A DNA stretch of 46,092 nucleotides from Paraphysomonas bandaiensis (taxonomy: Eukaryota > Chrysophyceae): the NCBI GenBank assembly GCA_965644295.1, contig CBFFRP010000667.1, positions 1-46,092 on the forward strand. The letters run 5' to 3'. Positions 1 to 13,834 of the stretch are shown piece by piece. A program made the position numbers and the translations under genes. A model generated the notes under the pieces. The model saw only the letters and a program-made list of their open reading frames with translations. It did no database searches and had not been told where the DNA came from. Positions within the stretch are counted from its first letter, which is position 1, and every line of letters starts with the position of its first letter.

Positions 1-3000
1 CGGTGATTGGACTGACCGTGACGGGAGTCGACTCCACACTACTGGATTCCGAACTACTCGAGTCTGTATCACTGTTGCTGCTCCTACTACTGTCAACATC
101 AAAACTGGTGTGACGCACATCCTCCGGCTCATGTACGGAGGTGCTATCATCAACTGAACCATCGATATGCCCCGATGCAGAAACAATATTGTCTTCCTGT
201 TGTCCAGATGAACCAACAGAAACCTTCATATCCTCCGATACACTCGGAACAGATGGTATAGGTGACGCTACTGCGATCGATCTATCGACATCCTCATTCG
301 TGGAATGAGTCGTTAATGGAAAGGATGGTGCTGCCTCCATACTGTCTTCGAAGCTGCTATCAAGATTGATCACGGTGTCACCGGCATTATTTACTGGTGT
401 GCTTGAACTCGAAGGCTTTACTGGAGTCGATACCCCAGATGTTTCACCATCAAGCCGATCGTGTGCATTATACTCCTCCGGTACTATACACGTAGAGGAA
501 CCACCTTTGTCAATCTCCGGTGATTGGACTGACCTGACGGGAGTCGACTCCACACTACTGGATTCCGAACTACTCGAGTCTGTATCACTGTTGCTGCTCC
601 TACTACCGTCAACATCAAAACTGGTGTGACGCACATCCTCCGGCTCATGTACGGAGGTGCTATCATCAACTGAACCATCGATATGCCCCGATGCAGAAAC
701 AATATTGTCTTCCTGTTGTCCAGATGAACCAACAGAAACCTTCATATCCTCCGATACACTCGGAACAGATGGTATAGGTGACGCTACTGCGATCGATCTA
801 TCGACATCCTCATTCGTGGAATGAGTCGTTAATGGAAAGGATGGTGCTGCCTCCATACTGTCTTCGAAGCTGCTATCAAGATTGATCACGGTGTCACCGG
901 CATTATTTACTGGTGTGCTTGAACTCGAAGGCTTTACTGGAGTCGATACCCCAGATGTTTCACCGTCAAGCCGATCGTGTGCATTATACTCCTCCGGTAC
1001 TATACACGTAGAGGAACCACCTTTGTCAATCTCCGGTGATTGGACTGACCTGACGGGAGTCGACTCCACACTACTGGATTCCGAACTACTCGAGTCTGTA
1101 TCACTGTTGCTGCTCCTACTACCGTCAACATCAAAACTGGTGTGACGCACATCCTCCGGCTCATGTACGGAGGTGCTATCATCAACTGAACCATCGATAT
1201 GCCCCGATGCAGAAACAATATTGTCTTCCTGTTGTCCAGATGAACCAACAGAAACCTTCATATCCTCCGATACACTCGGAACAGATGGTATAGGTGACGC
1301 TACTGCGATCGATCTATCGACATCCTCATTCGTGGAATGAGTCGTTAATGGAAAGGATGGTGCTGCCTCCATACTGTCTTCGAAGCTGCTATCAAGATTG
1401 ATCACGGTGTCACCGGCATTATTTACTGGTGTGCTTGAACTCGAAGGCTTTACTGGAGTCGATACCCCAGATGTTTCACCGTCAAGCCGATCGTGTGCAT
1501 TATACTCCTCCGGTACTATACACGTAGAGGAACCACCTTTGTCAATCTCCGGTGATTGGACTGACCTGACGGGAGTCGACTCCACACTACTGGATTCCGA
1601 ACTACTCGAGTCTGTATCACTGTTACTGCTCCTACTACCGTCAACATCAAAACTGGTGTGACGCACATCCTCCGGCTCATGTACGGAGGTGCTATCATCA
1701 ACTGAACCATCGATATGCCCCGATGCAGAAACAATATTGTCTTCCTGTTGTCCAGATGAACCAACAGAAACCTTCATATCCTCCGATACACTCGGAACAG
1801 ATGGTATAGGTGACGCTACTGCGATCGATCTATCGACATCCTCATTCGTGGAATGAGTCGTTAATGGAAAGGATGGTGCTGCCTCCATACTGTCTTCGAA
1901 GCTGCTATCAAGATTGATCACGGTGTCACCGGCATTATTTACTGGTGTGCTTGAACTCGAAGGCTTTACTGGAGTCGATACCCCAGATGTTTCACCGTCA
2001 AGCCGATCGTGTGCATTATACTCCTCCGGTACTATACACGTAGAGGAACCACCTTTGTCAATCTCCGGTGATTGGACTGACCTGACGGGAGTCGACTCCA
2101 CACTACTGGATTCCGAACTACTCGAGTCTGTATCACTGTTGCTGCTCCTACTACCGTCAACATCAAAACTGGTGTGACGCACATCCTCCGGCTCATGTAC
2201 GGAGGTGCTATCATCAACTGAACCATCGATATGCCCCGATGCAGAAACAATATTGTCTTCCTGTTGTCCAGATGAACCAACAGAAACCTTCATATCCTCC
2301 GATACACTCGGAACAGATGGTATAGGTGACGCTACTGCGATCGATCTATCGACATCCTCATTCGTGGAATGAGTCGTTAATGGAAAGGATGGTGCTGCCT
2401 CCATACTGTCTTCGAAGCTGCTATCAAGATTGATCACGGTGTCACCGGCATTATTTACTGGTGTGCTTGAACTCGAAGGCTTTACTGGAGTCGATACCCC
2501 AGATGTTTCACCATCAAGCCGATCGTGTGCATTATACTCCTCCGGTACTATACACGTAGAGGAACCACCTTTGTCAATCTCCGGTGATTGGACTGACCTG
2601 ACGGGAGTCGACTCCACACTACTGGATTCCGAACTACTCGAGTCTGTATCACTGTTGCTGCTCCTACTACCGTCAACATCAAAACTGGTGTGACGCACAT
2701 CCTCCGGCTCATGTACGGAGGTGCTATCATCAACTGAACCATCGATATGCCCCGATGCAGAAACAATATTGTCTTCCTGTTGTCCAGATGAACCAACAGA
2801 AACCTTCATATCCTCCGATACACTCGGAACAGATGGTATAGGTGACGCTACTGCGATCGATCTATCGACATCCTCATTCGTGGAATGAGTCGTTAATGGA
2901 AAGGATGGTGCTGCCTCCATACTGTCTTCGAAGCTGCTATCAAGATTGATCACGGTGTCACCGGCATTATTTACTGGTGTGCTTGAACTCGAAGGCTTTA

Positions 3001-6000
3001 CTGGAGTCGATACCCCAGATGTTTCACCATCAAGCCGATCGTGTGCATTATACTCCTCCGGTACTATACACGTAGAGGAACCACCTTTGTCAATCTCCGG
3101 TGATTGGACTGACCTGACGGGAGTCGACTCCACACTACTGGATTCCGAACTACTCGAGTCTGTATCACTGTTGCTGCTCCTACTACCGTCAACATCAAAA
3201 CTGGTGTGACGCACATCCTCCGGCTCATGTACGGAGGTGCTATCATCAACTGAACCATCGATATGCCCCGATGCAGAAACAATATTGTCTTCCTGTTGTC
3301 CAGATGAACCAACAGAAACCTTCATATCCTCCGATACACTCGGAACAGATGGTATAGGTGACGCTACTGCGATCGATCTATCGACATCCTCATTCGTGGA
3401 ATGAGTCGTTAATGGAAAGGATGGTGCTGCCTCCATACTGTCTTCGAAGCTGCTATCAAGATTGATCACGGTGTCACCGGCATTATTTACTGGTGTGCTT
3501 GAACTCGAAGGCTTTACTGGAGTCGATACCCCAGATGTTTCACCATCAAGCCGATCGTGTGCATTATACTCCTCCGGTACTATACACGTAGAGGAACCAC
3601 CTTTGTCAATCTCCGGTGATTGGACTGACCTGACGGGAGTCGACTCCACACTACTGGATTCCGAACTACTCGAGTCTGTATCACTGTTGCTGCTCCTACT
3701 ACCGTCAACATCAAAACTGGTGTGACGCACATCCTCCGGCTCATGTACGGAGGTGCTATCATCAACTGAACCATCGATATGCCCCGATGCAGAAACAATA
3801 TTGTCTTCCTGTTGTCCAGATGAACCAACAGAAACCTTCATATCCTCCGATACACTCGGAACAGATGGTATAGGTGACGCTACTGCGATCGATCTATCGA
3901 CATCCTCATTCGTGGAATGAGTCGTTAATGGAAAGGATGGTGCTGCCTCCATACTGTCTTCGAAGCTGCTATCAAGATTGATCACGGTGTCACCGGCATT
4001 ATTTACTGGTGTGCTTGAACTCGAAGGCTTTACTGGAGTCGATACCCCAGATGTTTCACCATCAAGCCGATCGTGTGCATTATACTCCTCCGGTACTATA
4101 CACGTAGAGGAACCACCTTTGTCAATCTCCGGTGATTGGACTGACCTGACGGGAGTCGACTCCACACTACTGGATTCCGAACTACTCGAGTCTGTATCAC
4201 TGTTGCTGCTCCTACTACCGTCAACATCAAAACTGGTGTGACGCACATCCTCCGGCTCATGTACGGAGGTGCTATCATCAACTGAACCATCGATATGCCC
4301 CGATGCAGAAACAATATTGTCTTCCTGTTGTCCAGATGAACCAACAGAAACCTTCATATCCTCCGATACACTCGGAACAGATGGTATAGGTGACGCTACT
4401 GCGATCGATCTATCGACATCCTCATTCGTGGAATGAGTCGTTAATGGAAAGGATGGTGCTGCCTCCATACTGTCTTCGAAGCTGCTATCAAGATTGATCA
4501 CGGTGTCACCGGCATTATTTACTGGTGTGCTTGAACTCGAAGGCTTTACTGGAGTCGATACCCCAGATGTTTCACCATCAAGCCGATCGTGTGCATTATA
4601 CTCCTCCGGTACTATACACGTAGAGGAACCACCTTTGTCAATCTCCGGTGATTGGACTGACCTGACGGGAGTCGACTCCACACTACTGGATTCCGAACTA
4701 CTCGAGTCTGTATCACTGTTGCTGCTCCTACTACCGTCAACATCAAAACTGGTGTGACGCACATCCTCCGGCTCATGTACGGAGGTGCTATCATCAACTG
4801 AACCATCGATATGCCCCGATGCAGAAACAATATTGTCTTCCTGTTGTCCAGATGAACCAACAGAAACCTTCATATCCTCCGATACACTCGGAACAGATGG
4901 TATAGGTGACGCTACTGCGATCGATCTATCGACATCCTCATTCGTGGAATGAGTCGTTAATGGAAAGGATGGTGCTGCCTCCATACTGTCTTCGAAGCTG
5001 CTATCAAGATTGATCACGGTGTCACCGGCATTATTTACTGGTGTGCTTGAACTCGAAGGCTTTACTGGAGTCGATACCCCAGATGTTTCACCATCAAGCC
5101 GATCGTGTGCATTATACTCCTCCGGTACTATACACGTAGAGGAACCACCTTTGTCAATCTCCGGTGATTGGACTGACCTGACGGGAGTCGACTCCACACT
5201 ACTGGATTCCGAACTACTCGAGTCTGTATCACTGTTGCTGCTCCTACTACCGTCAACATCAAAACTGGTGTGACGCACATCCTCCGGCTCATGTACGGAG
5301 GTGCTATCATCAACTGAACCATCGATATGCCCCGATGCAGAAACAATATTGTCTTCCTGTTGTCCAGATGAACCAACAGAAACCTTCATATCCTCCGATA
5401 CACTCGGAACAGATGGTATAGGTGACGCTACTGCGATCGATCTATCGACATCCTCATTCGTGGAATGAGTCGTTAATGGAAAGGATGGTGCTGCCTCCAT
5501 ACTGTCTTCGAAGCTGCTATCAAGATTGATCACGGTGTCACCGGCATTATTTACTGGTGTGCTTGAACTCGAAGGCTTTACTGGAGTCGATACCCCAGAT
5601 GTTTCACCGTCAAGCCGATCGTGTGCATTATACTCCTCCGGTACTATACACGTAGAGGAACCACCTTTGTCAATCTCCGGTGATTGGACTGACCTGACGG
5701 GAGTCGACTCCACACTACTGGATTCCGAACTACTCGAGTCTGTATCACTGTTGCTGCTCCTACTACCGTCAACATCAAAACTGGTGTGACGCACATCCTC
5801 CGGCTCATGTACGGAGGTGCTATCATCAACTGAACCATCGATATGCCCCGATGCAGAAACAATATTGTCTTCCTGTTGTCCAGATGAACCAACAGAAACC
5901 TTCATATCCTCCGATACACTCGGAACAGATGGTATAGGTGACGCTACTGCGATCGATCTATCGACATCCTCATTCGTGGAATGAGTCGTTAATGGAAAGG

Positions 6001-9000
6001 ATGGTGCTGCCTCCATACTGTCTTCGAAGCTGCTATCAAGATTGATCACGGTGTCACCGGCATTATTTACTGGTGTGCTTGAACTCGAAGGCTTTACTGG
6101 AGTCGATACCCCAGATGTTTCACCGTCAAGCCGATCGTGTGCATTATACTCCTCCGGTACTATACACGTAGAGGAACCACCTTTGTCAATCTCCGGTGAT
6201 TGGACTGACCTGACGGGAGTCGACTCCACACTACTGGATTCCGAACTACTCGAGTCTGTATCACTGTTGCTGCTCCTACTACCGTCAACATCAAAACTGG
6301 TGTGACGCACATCCTCCGGCTCATGTACGGAGGTGCTATCATCAACTGAACCATCGATATGCCCCGATGCAGAAACAATATTGTCTTCCTGTTGTCCAGA
6401 TGAACCAACAGAAACCTTCATATCCTCCGATACACTCGGAACAGATGGTATAGGTGACGCTACTGCGATCGATCTATCGACATCCTCATTCGTGGAATGA
6501 GTCGTTAATGGAAAGGATGGTGCTGCCTCCATACTGTCTTCGAAGCTGCTATCAAGATTGATCACGGTGTCACCGGCATTATTTACTGGTGTGCTTGAAC
6601 TCGAAGGCTTTACTGGAGTCGATACCCCAGATGTTTCACCATCAAGCCGATCGTGTGCATTATACTCCTCCGGTACTATACACGTAGAGGAACCACCTTT
6701 GTCAATCTCCGGTGATTGGACTGACCTGACGGGAGTCGACTCCACACTACTGGATTCCGAACTACTCGAGTCTGTATCACTGTTGCTGCTCCTACTACCG
6801 TCAACATCAAAACTGGTGTGACGCACATCCTCCGGCTCATGTACGGAGGTGCTATCATCAACTGAACCATCGATATGCCCCGATGCAGAAACAATATTGT
6901 CTTCCTGTTGTCCAGATGAACCAACAGAAACCTTCATATCCTCCGATACACTCGGAACAGATGGTATAGGTGACGCTACTGCGATCGATCTATCGACATC
7001 CTCATTCGTGGAATGAGTCGTTAATGGAAAGGATGGTGCTGCCTCCATACTGTCTTCGAAGCTGCTATCAAGATTGATCACGGTGTCACCGGCATTATTT
7101 ACTGGTGTGCTTGAACTCGAAGGCTTTACTGGAGTCGATACCCCAGATGTTTCACCATCAAGCCGATCGTGTGCATTATACTCCTCCGGTACTATACACG
7201 TAGAGGAACCACCTTTGTCAATCTCCGGTGATTGGACTGACCTGACGGGAGTCGACTCCACACTACTGGATTCCGAACTACTCGAGTCTGTATCACTGTT
7301 GCTGCTCCTACTACCGTCAACATCAAAACTGGTGTGACGCACATCCTCCGGCTCATGTACGGAGGTGCTATCATCAACTGAACCATCGATATGCCCCGAT
7401 GCAGAAACAATATTGTCTTCCTGTTGTCCAGATGAACCAACAGAAACCTTCATATCCTCCGATACACTCGGAACAGATGGTATAGGTGACGCTACTGCGA
7501 TCGATCTATCGACATCCTCATTCGTGGAATGAGTCGTTAATGGAAAGGATGGTGCTGCCTCCATACTGTCTTCGAAGCTGCTATCAAGATTGATCACGGT
7601 GTCACCGGCATTATTTACTGGTGTGCTTGAACTCGAAGGCTTTACTGGAGTCGATACCCCAGATGTTTCACCATCAAGCCGATCGTGTGCATTATACTCC
7701 TCCGGTACTATACACGTAGAGGAACCACCTTTGTCAATCTCCGGTGATTGGACTGACCTGACGGGAGTCGACTCCACACTACTGGATTCCGAACTACTCG
7801 AGTCTGTATCACTGTTGCTGCTCCTACTACCGTCAACATCAAAACTGGTGTGACGCACATCCTCCGGCTCATGTACGGAGGTGCTATCATCAACTGAACC
7901 ATCGATATGCCCCGATGCAGAAACAATATTGTCTTCCTGTTGTCCAGATGAACCAACAGAAACCTTCATATCCTCCGATACACTCGGAACAGATGGTATA
8001 GGTGACGCTACTGCGATCGATCTATCGACATCCTCATTCGTGGAATGAGTCGTTAATGGAAAGGATGGTGCTGCCTCCATACTGTCTTCGAAGCTGCTAT
8101 CAAGATTGATCACGGTGTCACCGGCATTATTTACTGGTGTGCTTGAACTCGAAGGCTTTACTGGAGTCGATACCCCAGATGTTTCACCATCAAGCCGATC
8201 GTGTGCATTATACTCCTCCGGTACTATACACGTAGAGGAACCACCTTTGTCAATCTCCGGTGATTGGACTGACCTGACGGGAGTCGACTCCACACTACTG
8301 GATTCCGAACTACTCGAGTCTGTATCACTGTTGCTGCTCCTACTACCGTCAACATCAAAACTGGTGTGACGCACATCCTCCGGCTCATGTACGGAGGTGC
8401 TATCATCAACTGAACCATCGATATGCCCCGATGCAGAAACAATATTGTCTTCCTGTTGTCCAGATGAACCAACAGAAACCTTCATATCCTCCGATACACT
8501 CGGAACAGATGGTATAGGTGACGCTACTGCGATCGATCTATCGACATCCTCATTCGTGGAATGAGTCGTTAATGGAAAGGATGGTGCTGCCTCCATACTG
8601 TCTTCGAAGCTGCTATCAAGATTGATCACGGTGTCACCGGCATTATTTACTGGTGTGCTTGAACTCGAAGGCTTTACTGGAGTCGATAACCCAGATGTTT
8701 CACCATCAAGCCGATCGTGTGCATTATACTCCTCCGGTACTATACACGTAGAGGAACCACCTTTGTCAATCTCCGGTGATTGGACTGACCTGACGGGAGT
8801 CGACTCCACACTACTGGATTCCGAACTACTCGAGTCTGTATCACTGTTACTGCTCCTACTACCGTCAACATCAAAACTGGTGTGACGCACATCCTCCGGC
8901 TCATGTACGGAGGTGCTATCATCAACTGAACCATCGATATGCCCCGATGCAGAAACAATATTGTCTTCCTGTTGTCCAGATGAACCAACAGAAACCTTCA

Positions 9001-9828
9001 TATCCTCCGATACACTCGGAACAGATGGTATAGGTGACGCTACTGCGATCGATCTATCGACATCCTCATTCGTGGAATGAGTCGTTAATGGAAAGGATGG
9101 TGCTGCCTCCATACTGTCTTCGAAGCTGCTATCAAGATTGATCACGGTGTCACCGGCATTATTTACTGGTGTGCTTGAACTCGAAGGCTTTACTGGAGTC
9201 GATACCCCAGATGTTTCACCATCAAGCCGATCGTGTGCATTATACTCCTCCGGTACTATACACGTAGAGGAACCACCTTTGTCAATCTCCGGTGATTGGA
9301 CTGACCTGACGGGAGTCGACTCCACACTACTGGATTCCGAACTACTCGAGTCTGTATCACTGTTGCTGCTCCTACTACCGTCAACATCAAAACTGGTGTG
9401 ACGCACATCCTCCGGCTCATGTACGGAGGTGCTATCATCAACTGAACCATCGATATGCCCCGATGCAGAAACAATATTGTCTTCCTGTTGTCCAGATGAA
9501 CCAACAGAAACCTTCATATCCTCCGATACACTCGGAACAGATGGTATAGGTGACGCTACTGCGATCGATCTATCGACATCCTCATTCGTGGAATGAGTCG
9601 TTAATGGAAAGGATGGTGCTGCCTCCATACTGTCTTCGAAGCTGCTATCAAGATTGATCACGGTGTCACCGGCATTATTTACTGGTGTGCTTGAACTCGA
9701 AGGCTTTACTGGAGTCGATACCCCAGATGTTTCACCATCAAGCCGATCGTGTGCATTATACTCCTCCGGTACTATACACGTAGAGGAACCACCTTTGTCA
9801 ATCTCCGGTGATTGGACTGACCTGACGG
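1..9828 (-). repeat. Coding minisatellite, 516-bp unit x ~19
   Basis: Head-to-tail copies repeat with an exact 516-bp spacing up to 9828, where the sequence leaves the repeat just after the shared tgacctgacgg. Copies are almost identical. The variable sites I found are a silent Asp GAT/GAC site (plus-strand ccatcaag versus ccgtcaag), a silent Ser AGC/AGT site (near 1624 and 8848), and one Val-to-Leu change near 8690. The copy at the window edge differs more: it has a Gly-to-Ser change near 89 and an extra G near 18. Both strands hold short stop-ended frames in each unit; these are by-products of the one open minus-strand frame. Confidence 0.97.
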
Positions 9829-12800
9829 CTTTAGGGTGTGCTGCGTTATTTTCATGTTGGTAGAGAATCGTTTCGATATTTTGTGTCTGTTTACTAAATA
9901 AATTCATATAGATTTGTATTTTGTGGGAGCATACCTCCTTATTGATGTCTGATATTATTTTTTGCAAATTAGCGATTTCTGAAATATGGATTAGATTCGG
10001 GCAGTGTACTTGTTATTATGCATTTAACCTGATCGTTCTCTGTCCATCTGCACCCGCAAAGCAGAGATTTGGGAGTTAATACTTCTTGAGAGCTCCTGCT
10101 GGCTTTGCGCAAACCTTATTTCTACATTAGACATCATGTCGCGATGTTGACTGGAGGTGCGCGCCAAATACTCGATTTTCTCCTGCATTTGATTGACAGA
10201 GCTAATATATGACGTCAAGTTTGAAGATGTGTTTGATAGTATCGTGTTAATATCTTCAACATTTTTACATATTGAAGAATTTTCTTCACCAAAAGTCTTC
10301 TCTACCATTGCTATCTTTGACATTAACTTGCGTTCAAACAACTCATTGAAGCCTCTCGTCTCCCTTGCTGATGTACATATCGTTGATTCCGCCTTCCCGA
10401 CTCGATCCAAAATCTTTACGTCAGCCGCTTTTAACTCATCAATGCAAGCGGTTACGGATAGGAGCTGGTCCTTGCTGTTGAAGACGTTGTTTTCAATTTT
10501 CTGCTGAGCAACTAGCAAGTCATCCACCTGCAATTTATTAAGTGATGTTCTATCTGTAATATATAAAAAATATATTTGGTAAATTCAATGAATATATTCT
10601 CGTATGAACAAAATCTATCAGATTTGTTTAGGTGAAACTACCTGACCAATCAAAGGTTCCACACGGCAAATACGCCCTTTCAGCTCAGCCATCTGTCAAC
10701 CACCTTACTATCCTGACGTCAATATTAGTGTAGGCAATACCTCATTGCTCTTCACAGTAGTATTCTGAATTTTCGAGACACTGGACTCTAACTCTCTTAC
10801 ATTACTCCTATAATGACATGAGAACTACATCTACAATCTATAGGATATTTGTACCTTAACGACGTAAATTGCATGACCAGTCCGTCTAGTTTACCGGCAT
10901 TGCTTTGAAGACGTTTAATTTCTGGGGAGGCAGAAAAATGCTCATCAAAAGCACGTTTCGATGTATTAACCCTCTCAACAACTGAGTCAACGACCTCCTT
11001 CAGAGAGGCTATTCGAGTAGCAATTTCCTCACACTTCACGCCTGAGACTCGCTCAATCTCAGAAAGTTTATTGCATACTTCACTTTCAAACCGACAGTGT
11101 CTGTAAATATAATGAGCAATACTGGATGAGTCTGAAAATGTATTCTACAACCGAATATGATGTTTCTTTTCTTCGTCCTGTACGTGTATTTCTAACTCAG
11201 TTGTACGGGTTTTAATGGTGCTCATATGCACAGCGGACAAGTTCAGACATTCGTTTAACTTCCGTTCAAGCATCTGATATTCAATGGCGGTAGTTTTGGC
11301 TTTAACATCAAGCGATTCTTGAATTGATGATACGACGGATGATAATTCAGCAATCCTGATGACATTATCAAACTTTCGCATAAAAATACACATATAACTG
11401 GTGTAATACGCACTGGATATACGCACCTGTCAAACATAATTTTTAACAGCCGATCTTTTTCGGTGACACCCATATTGTAGCGTGCTATCGCCAATGCAGT
11501 ATCTGAACCAAACGAATAGATTTCACTCCCATTCTCTGGCTGTGTATACTGGGAATCATGTTCATTTAAACGTCTCAAATATTGCGTCATATCAGCCCTT
11601 ATTTCTTCCCTCGCATCTCGAATATGAGAGCGAAGGCTTGCCAACATTTGCAATTCTATCTGCAACAACATGAAATTACGCAAATACGATTGACCTTTTG
11701 TAAAATATATGAAATTGCAGTAGTCATTTCCTGAGCCATTCGATGAATGCATACCTTTTGTTGTATATCCGTTTCCATAGACCGGACCGCAGTAAAAGCA
11801 GCACCTTTGAGTAGATGTTCCGAGGGAAGGAGTGCCTCAAAGTATTTTTTAACCTATTGACCAGTTGAAGTTAACCACATAATATATCAACACATACACA
11901 TCCGCGATGCGCTACTAAACTCTTTGCGAGCAATCTACGAGCAATACACATATTCGGACATCCATAAAGGACTAATTGTACAGTACTAATATACCTCAGC
12001 ATCTTCTAGTGAATCCCTCATGGTCTGATTTGGGACAATATTATTAACTTTGATGGCAGCCACTCGCTGCTCTAATTGTTTCACGGCAAGCTCAACTTTA
12101 TCATGCCATATTCCCAGTGCTGCTGTCACATTCTGTTCAGTACTTATCTGTAAACAACAACCATAAACAAAAATTACTCGATAATACACGCCCCGAACAT
12201 ATGAAGATGAACTAGAATGCACGAGAAACCTTACATTCAGCCGATCGCGAAGACTTTCTAAGTCAGCTCTTGTCACTTGATCAGATAGAGTGCGCTTGAC
12301 ACAAATCATTACATGTAAAGTCACTGGACGGAATATACCAAACCTTTGTCTCAACTAGCATCTCATTCATTGTCCTATACGCAAAAGTCGAACAATTATA
12401 TTTATTTCAAGTTTAGATCGTGAACACCACCATACAAAGTACTTAGGTTACTGAATATTGATCACATACTATGGCCAAGTAGATTACATACTTGTTATCA
12501 GCGGTGATATCCGCAATTTGCCGGGCAATATCAGTTCTCCATTTCTCATTCTGCTTCATCCATGTACTAAATTTGGAAACCGTGCTAACATAATGATTAC
12601 GTCACGAAGTAATATCGATTGATCAATTCAGTGAAAGTATTACGCAAAAAAACGCTGCCAATACTACCTTCTGCGAGAGTCTATGTCGCGTTGTAAGACT
12701 TCTATTAATGATTGATGGTTGGTGCTTTGACTTGAGAGTCCGTCCAACCCAAGTCGTGTATCTTTTAACTCCTTAGTCAAAATATCCACCTGAAACGTCA

Positions 12801-13355
12801 TAAGCAAAACACAATTCAAAGCTGCGGAAAAACTGAATAAATATATGCACACATATAAAAGGATATACGAAAGAGACTTTCATCACGTAAACACTTACCA
12901 CAGACTTTAAATGCAGTAAAGAACTCTCCACTTCTTTCAGGCGATCTTCATTTTCGTTTTTGGTTTCAAGCTTCATCTCAATAATCGACAAACGACTCAA
13001 AATATCATCTGTCGCACTTTGTTTCGTTTCATTGGAGACCAGCTGCTGGTTATCATCAGGACGCGACGGAGGGGTGCTTTTATTCACTCTTAAATGAACA
13101 TCATTTCCGAGCACATCTTCGTTCCTGCAATCCGCAGGAGTTGTTGAAGAGTATCTACAAAATCATGTTACATAGAAACGCTCTCTAAACCCAAACAACT
13201 CACGTGGTCTGTTCATAAGGCGGTGGATCCATACCACCTGACGAATACCTCTGAGATATCAGACTCATACTCCGACGAGTGCGGTTTACTATCTCCGAAA
13301 TATTGGGTTCCAAGTTTCCACGACTGCGATAATGAGATGGGTATCTTCTATCCAT
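1..13355 (-). CDS. Giant coiled-coil protein with ~19 in-frame 172-aa repeats (partial, 3' end outside window)
   Basis: I do not recognise the family. Exons (minus): 13355-13204, 13154-12899, 12789-12668, 12584-12492, 12374-12344 (31 nt), 12294-12235, 12147-11995, 11853-11755, 11659-11427, 11355-11152, 11100-10855, 10807-10741, 10692-10642, 10527-10029 and 9978-<1. All 14 introns are GT-AG, 47-141 nt, and phase is kept at every junction. The start ATG at 13355 has an in-frame TAA upstream. Residues 1 to about 100 are basic, then Ser/Pro-rich. From about 100 to 800 the protein is polar and Leu/Ile/Glu/Lys/Gln-rich with heptad-like spacing, so a coiled coil is inferred. The last exon reads through every repeat copy with no stop: 516 bp is 172 codons, and this is the only minus frame open across the array. 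Each repeat is Ser/Asp/Glu/Pro-rich and acidic, with a run such as SNSDTDSSSSESSS. At least 4,000 aa lie in the window. No signal peptide or membrane segment is seen. A structural or scaffold role is only a guess. Confidence 0.85.
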
Positions 13356-13834
13356 TGGCTTCGTTTATATCGCAGCAGGTTAGACGAATATCAATAAACA
13401 GGACAGGCTGTCATTATAGGCCCCTGTGGACCATACGGTTAGCTATGACCCACTACAGTCGATAGTGCATTGACTTCATTCTTCGAGAACTTTCACTTCA
13501 TTTCATATAGATAAGTGGAGAAGAACACAACAAGGCTACATACACCATCATAGTTCAGCGGTATATTCCCACTTCTTTTCAAATTATACAGCCAAATATA
13601 CGCATTTATCTTTGACAAAAACCATTGCAACTACAGTTGTCAAATAAAAATATAGTATTCATAATTAGAACGTTTTGATTGGCTATAAGGAATGTTTGGT
13701 TATCTTACTTTAAAACATGGTTTTATGTATGGCTGCGTCGTATATCACTGTAACATCGTAACACCAGTCAGGCAGCCATACCCATGACCATTCAACAAGT
13801 CAGTATTCGATATATTGCGTGAGTGTTGTGTGTA
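13356..13834. promoter_or_regulatory. Divergent intergenic region between the repeat protein and the secreted orphan
   Basis: About 480 bp separate two start codons on opposite strands, so both promoters should lie here. The sequence is AT-rich. I see no coding frame with splice support and no clear TATA or initiator element. Confidence 0.5.

Noticed and set aside
366-9863. Repeated 87-aa plus-strand and 82-aa minus-strand frames in each 516-bp unit
   Set aside because: They are shadows of the continuous minus-strand frame. Each ends at a stop in every unit, whereas one minus frame is open throughout and is joined to upstream exons.
10193-11673. Plus-strand frames opposite the coiled-coil exons (10193-10507, 11482-11673)
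   Set aside because: They are antisense to exons with firm splice support and have no protein-like features.
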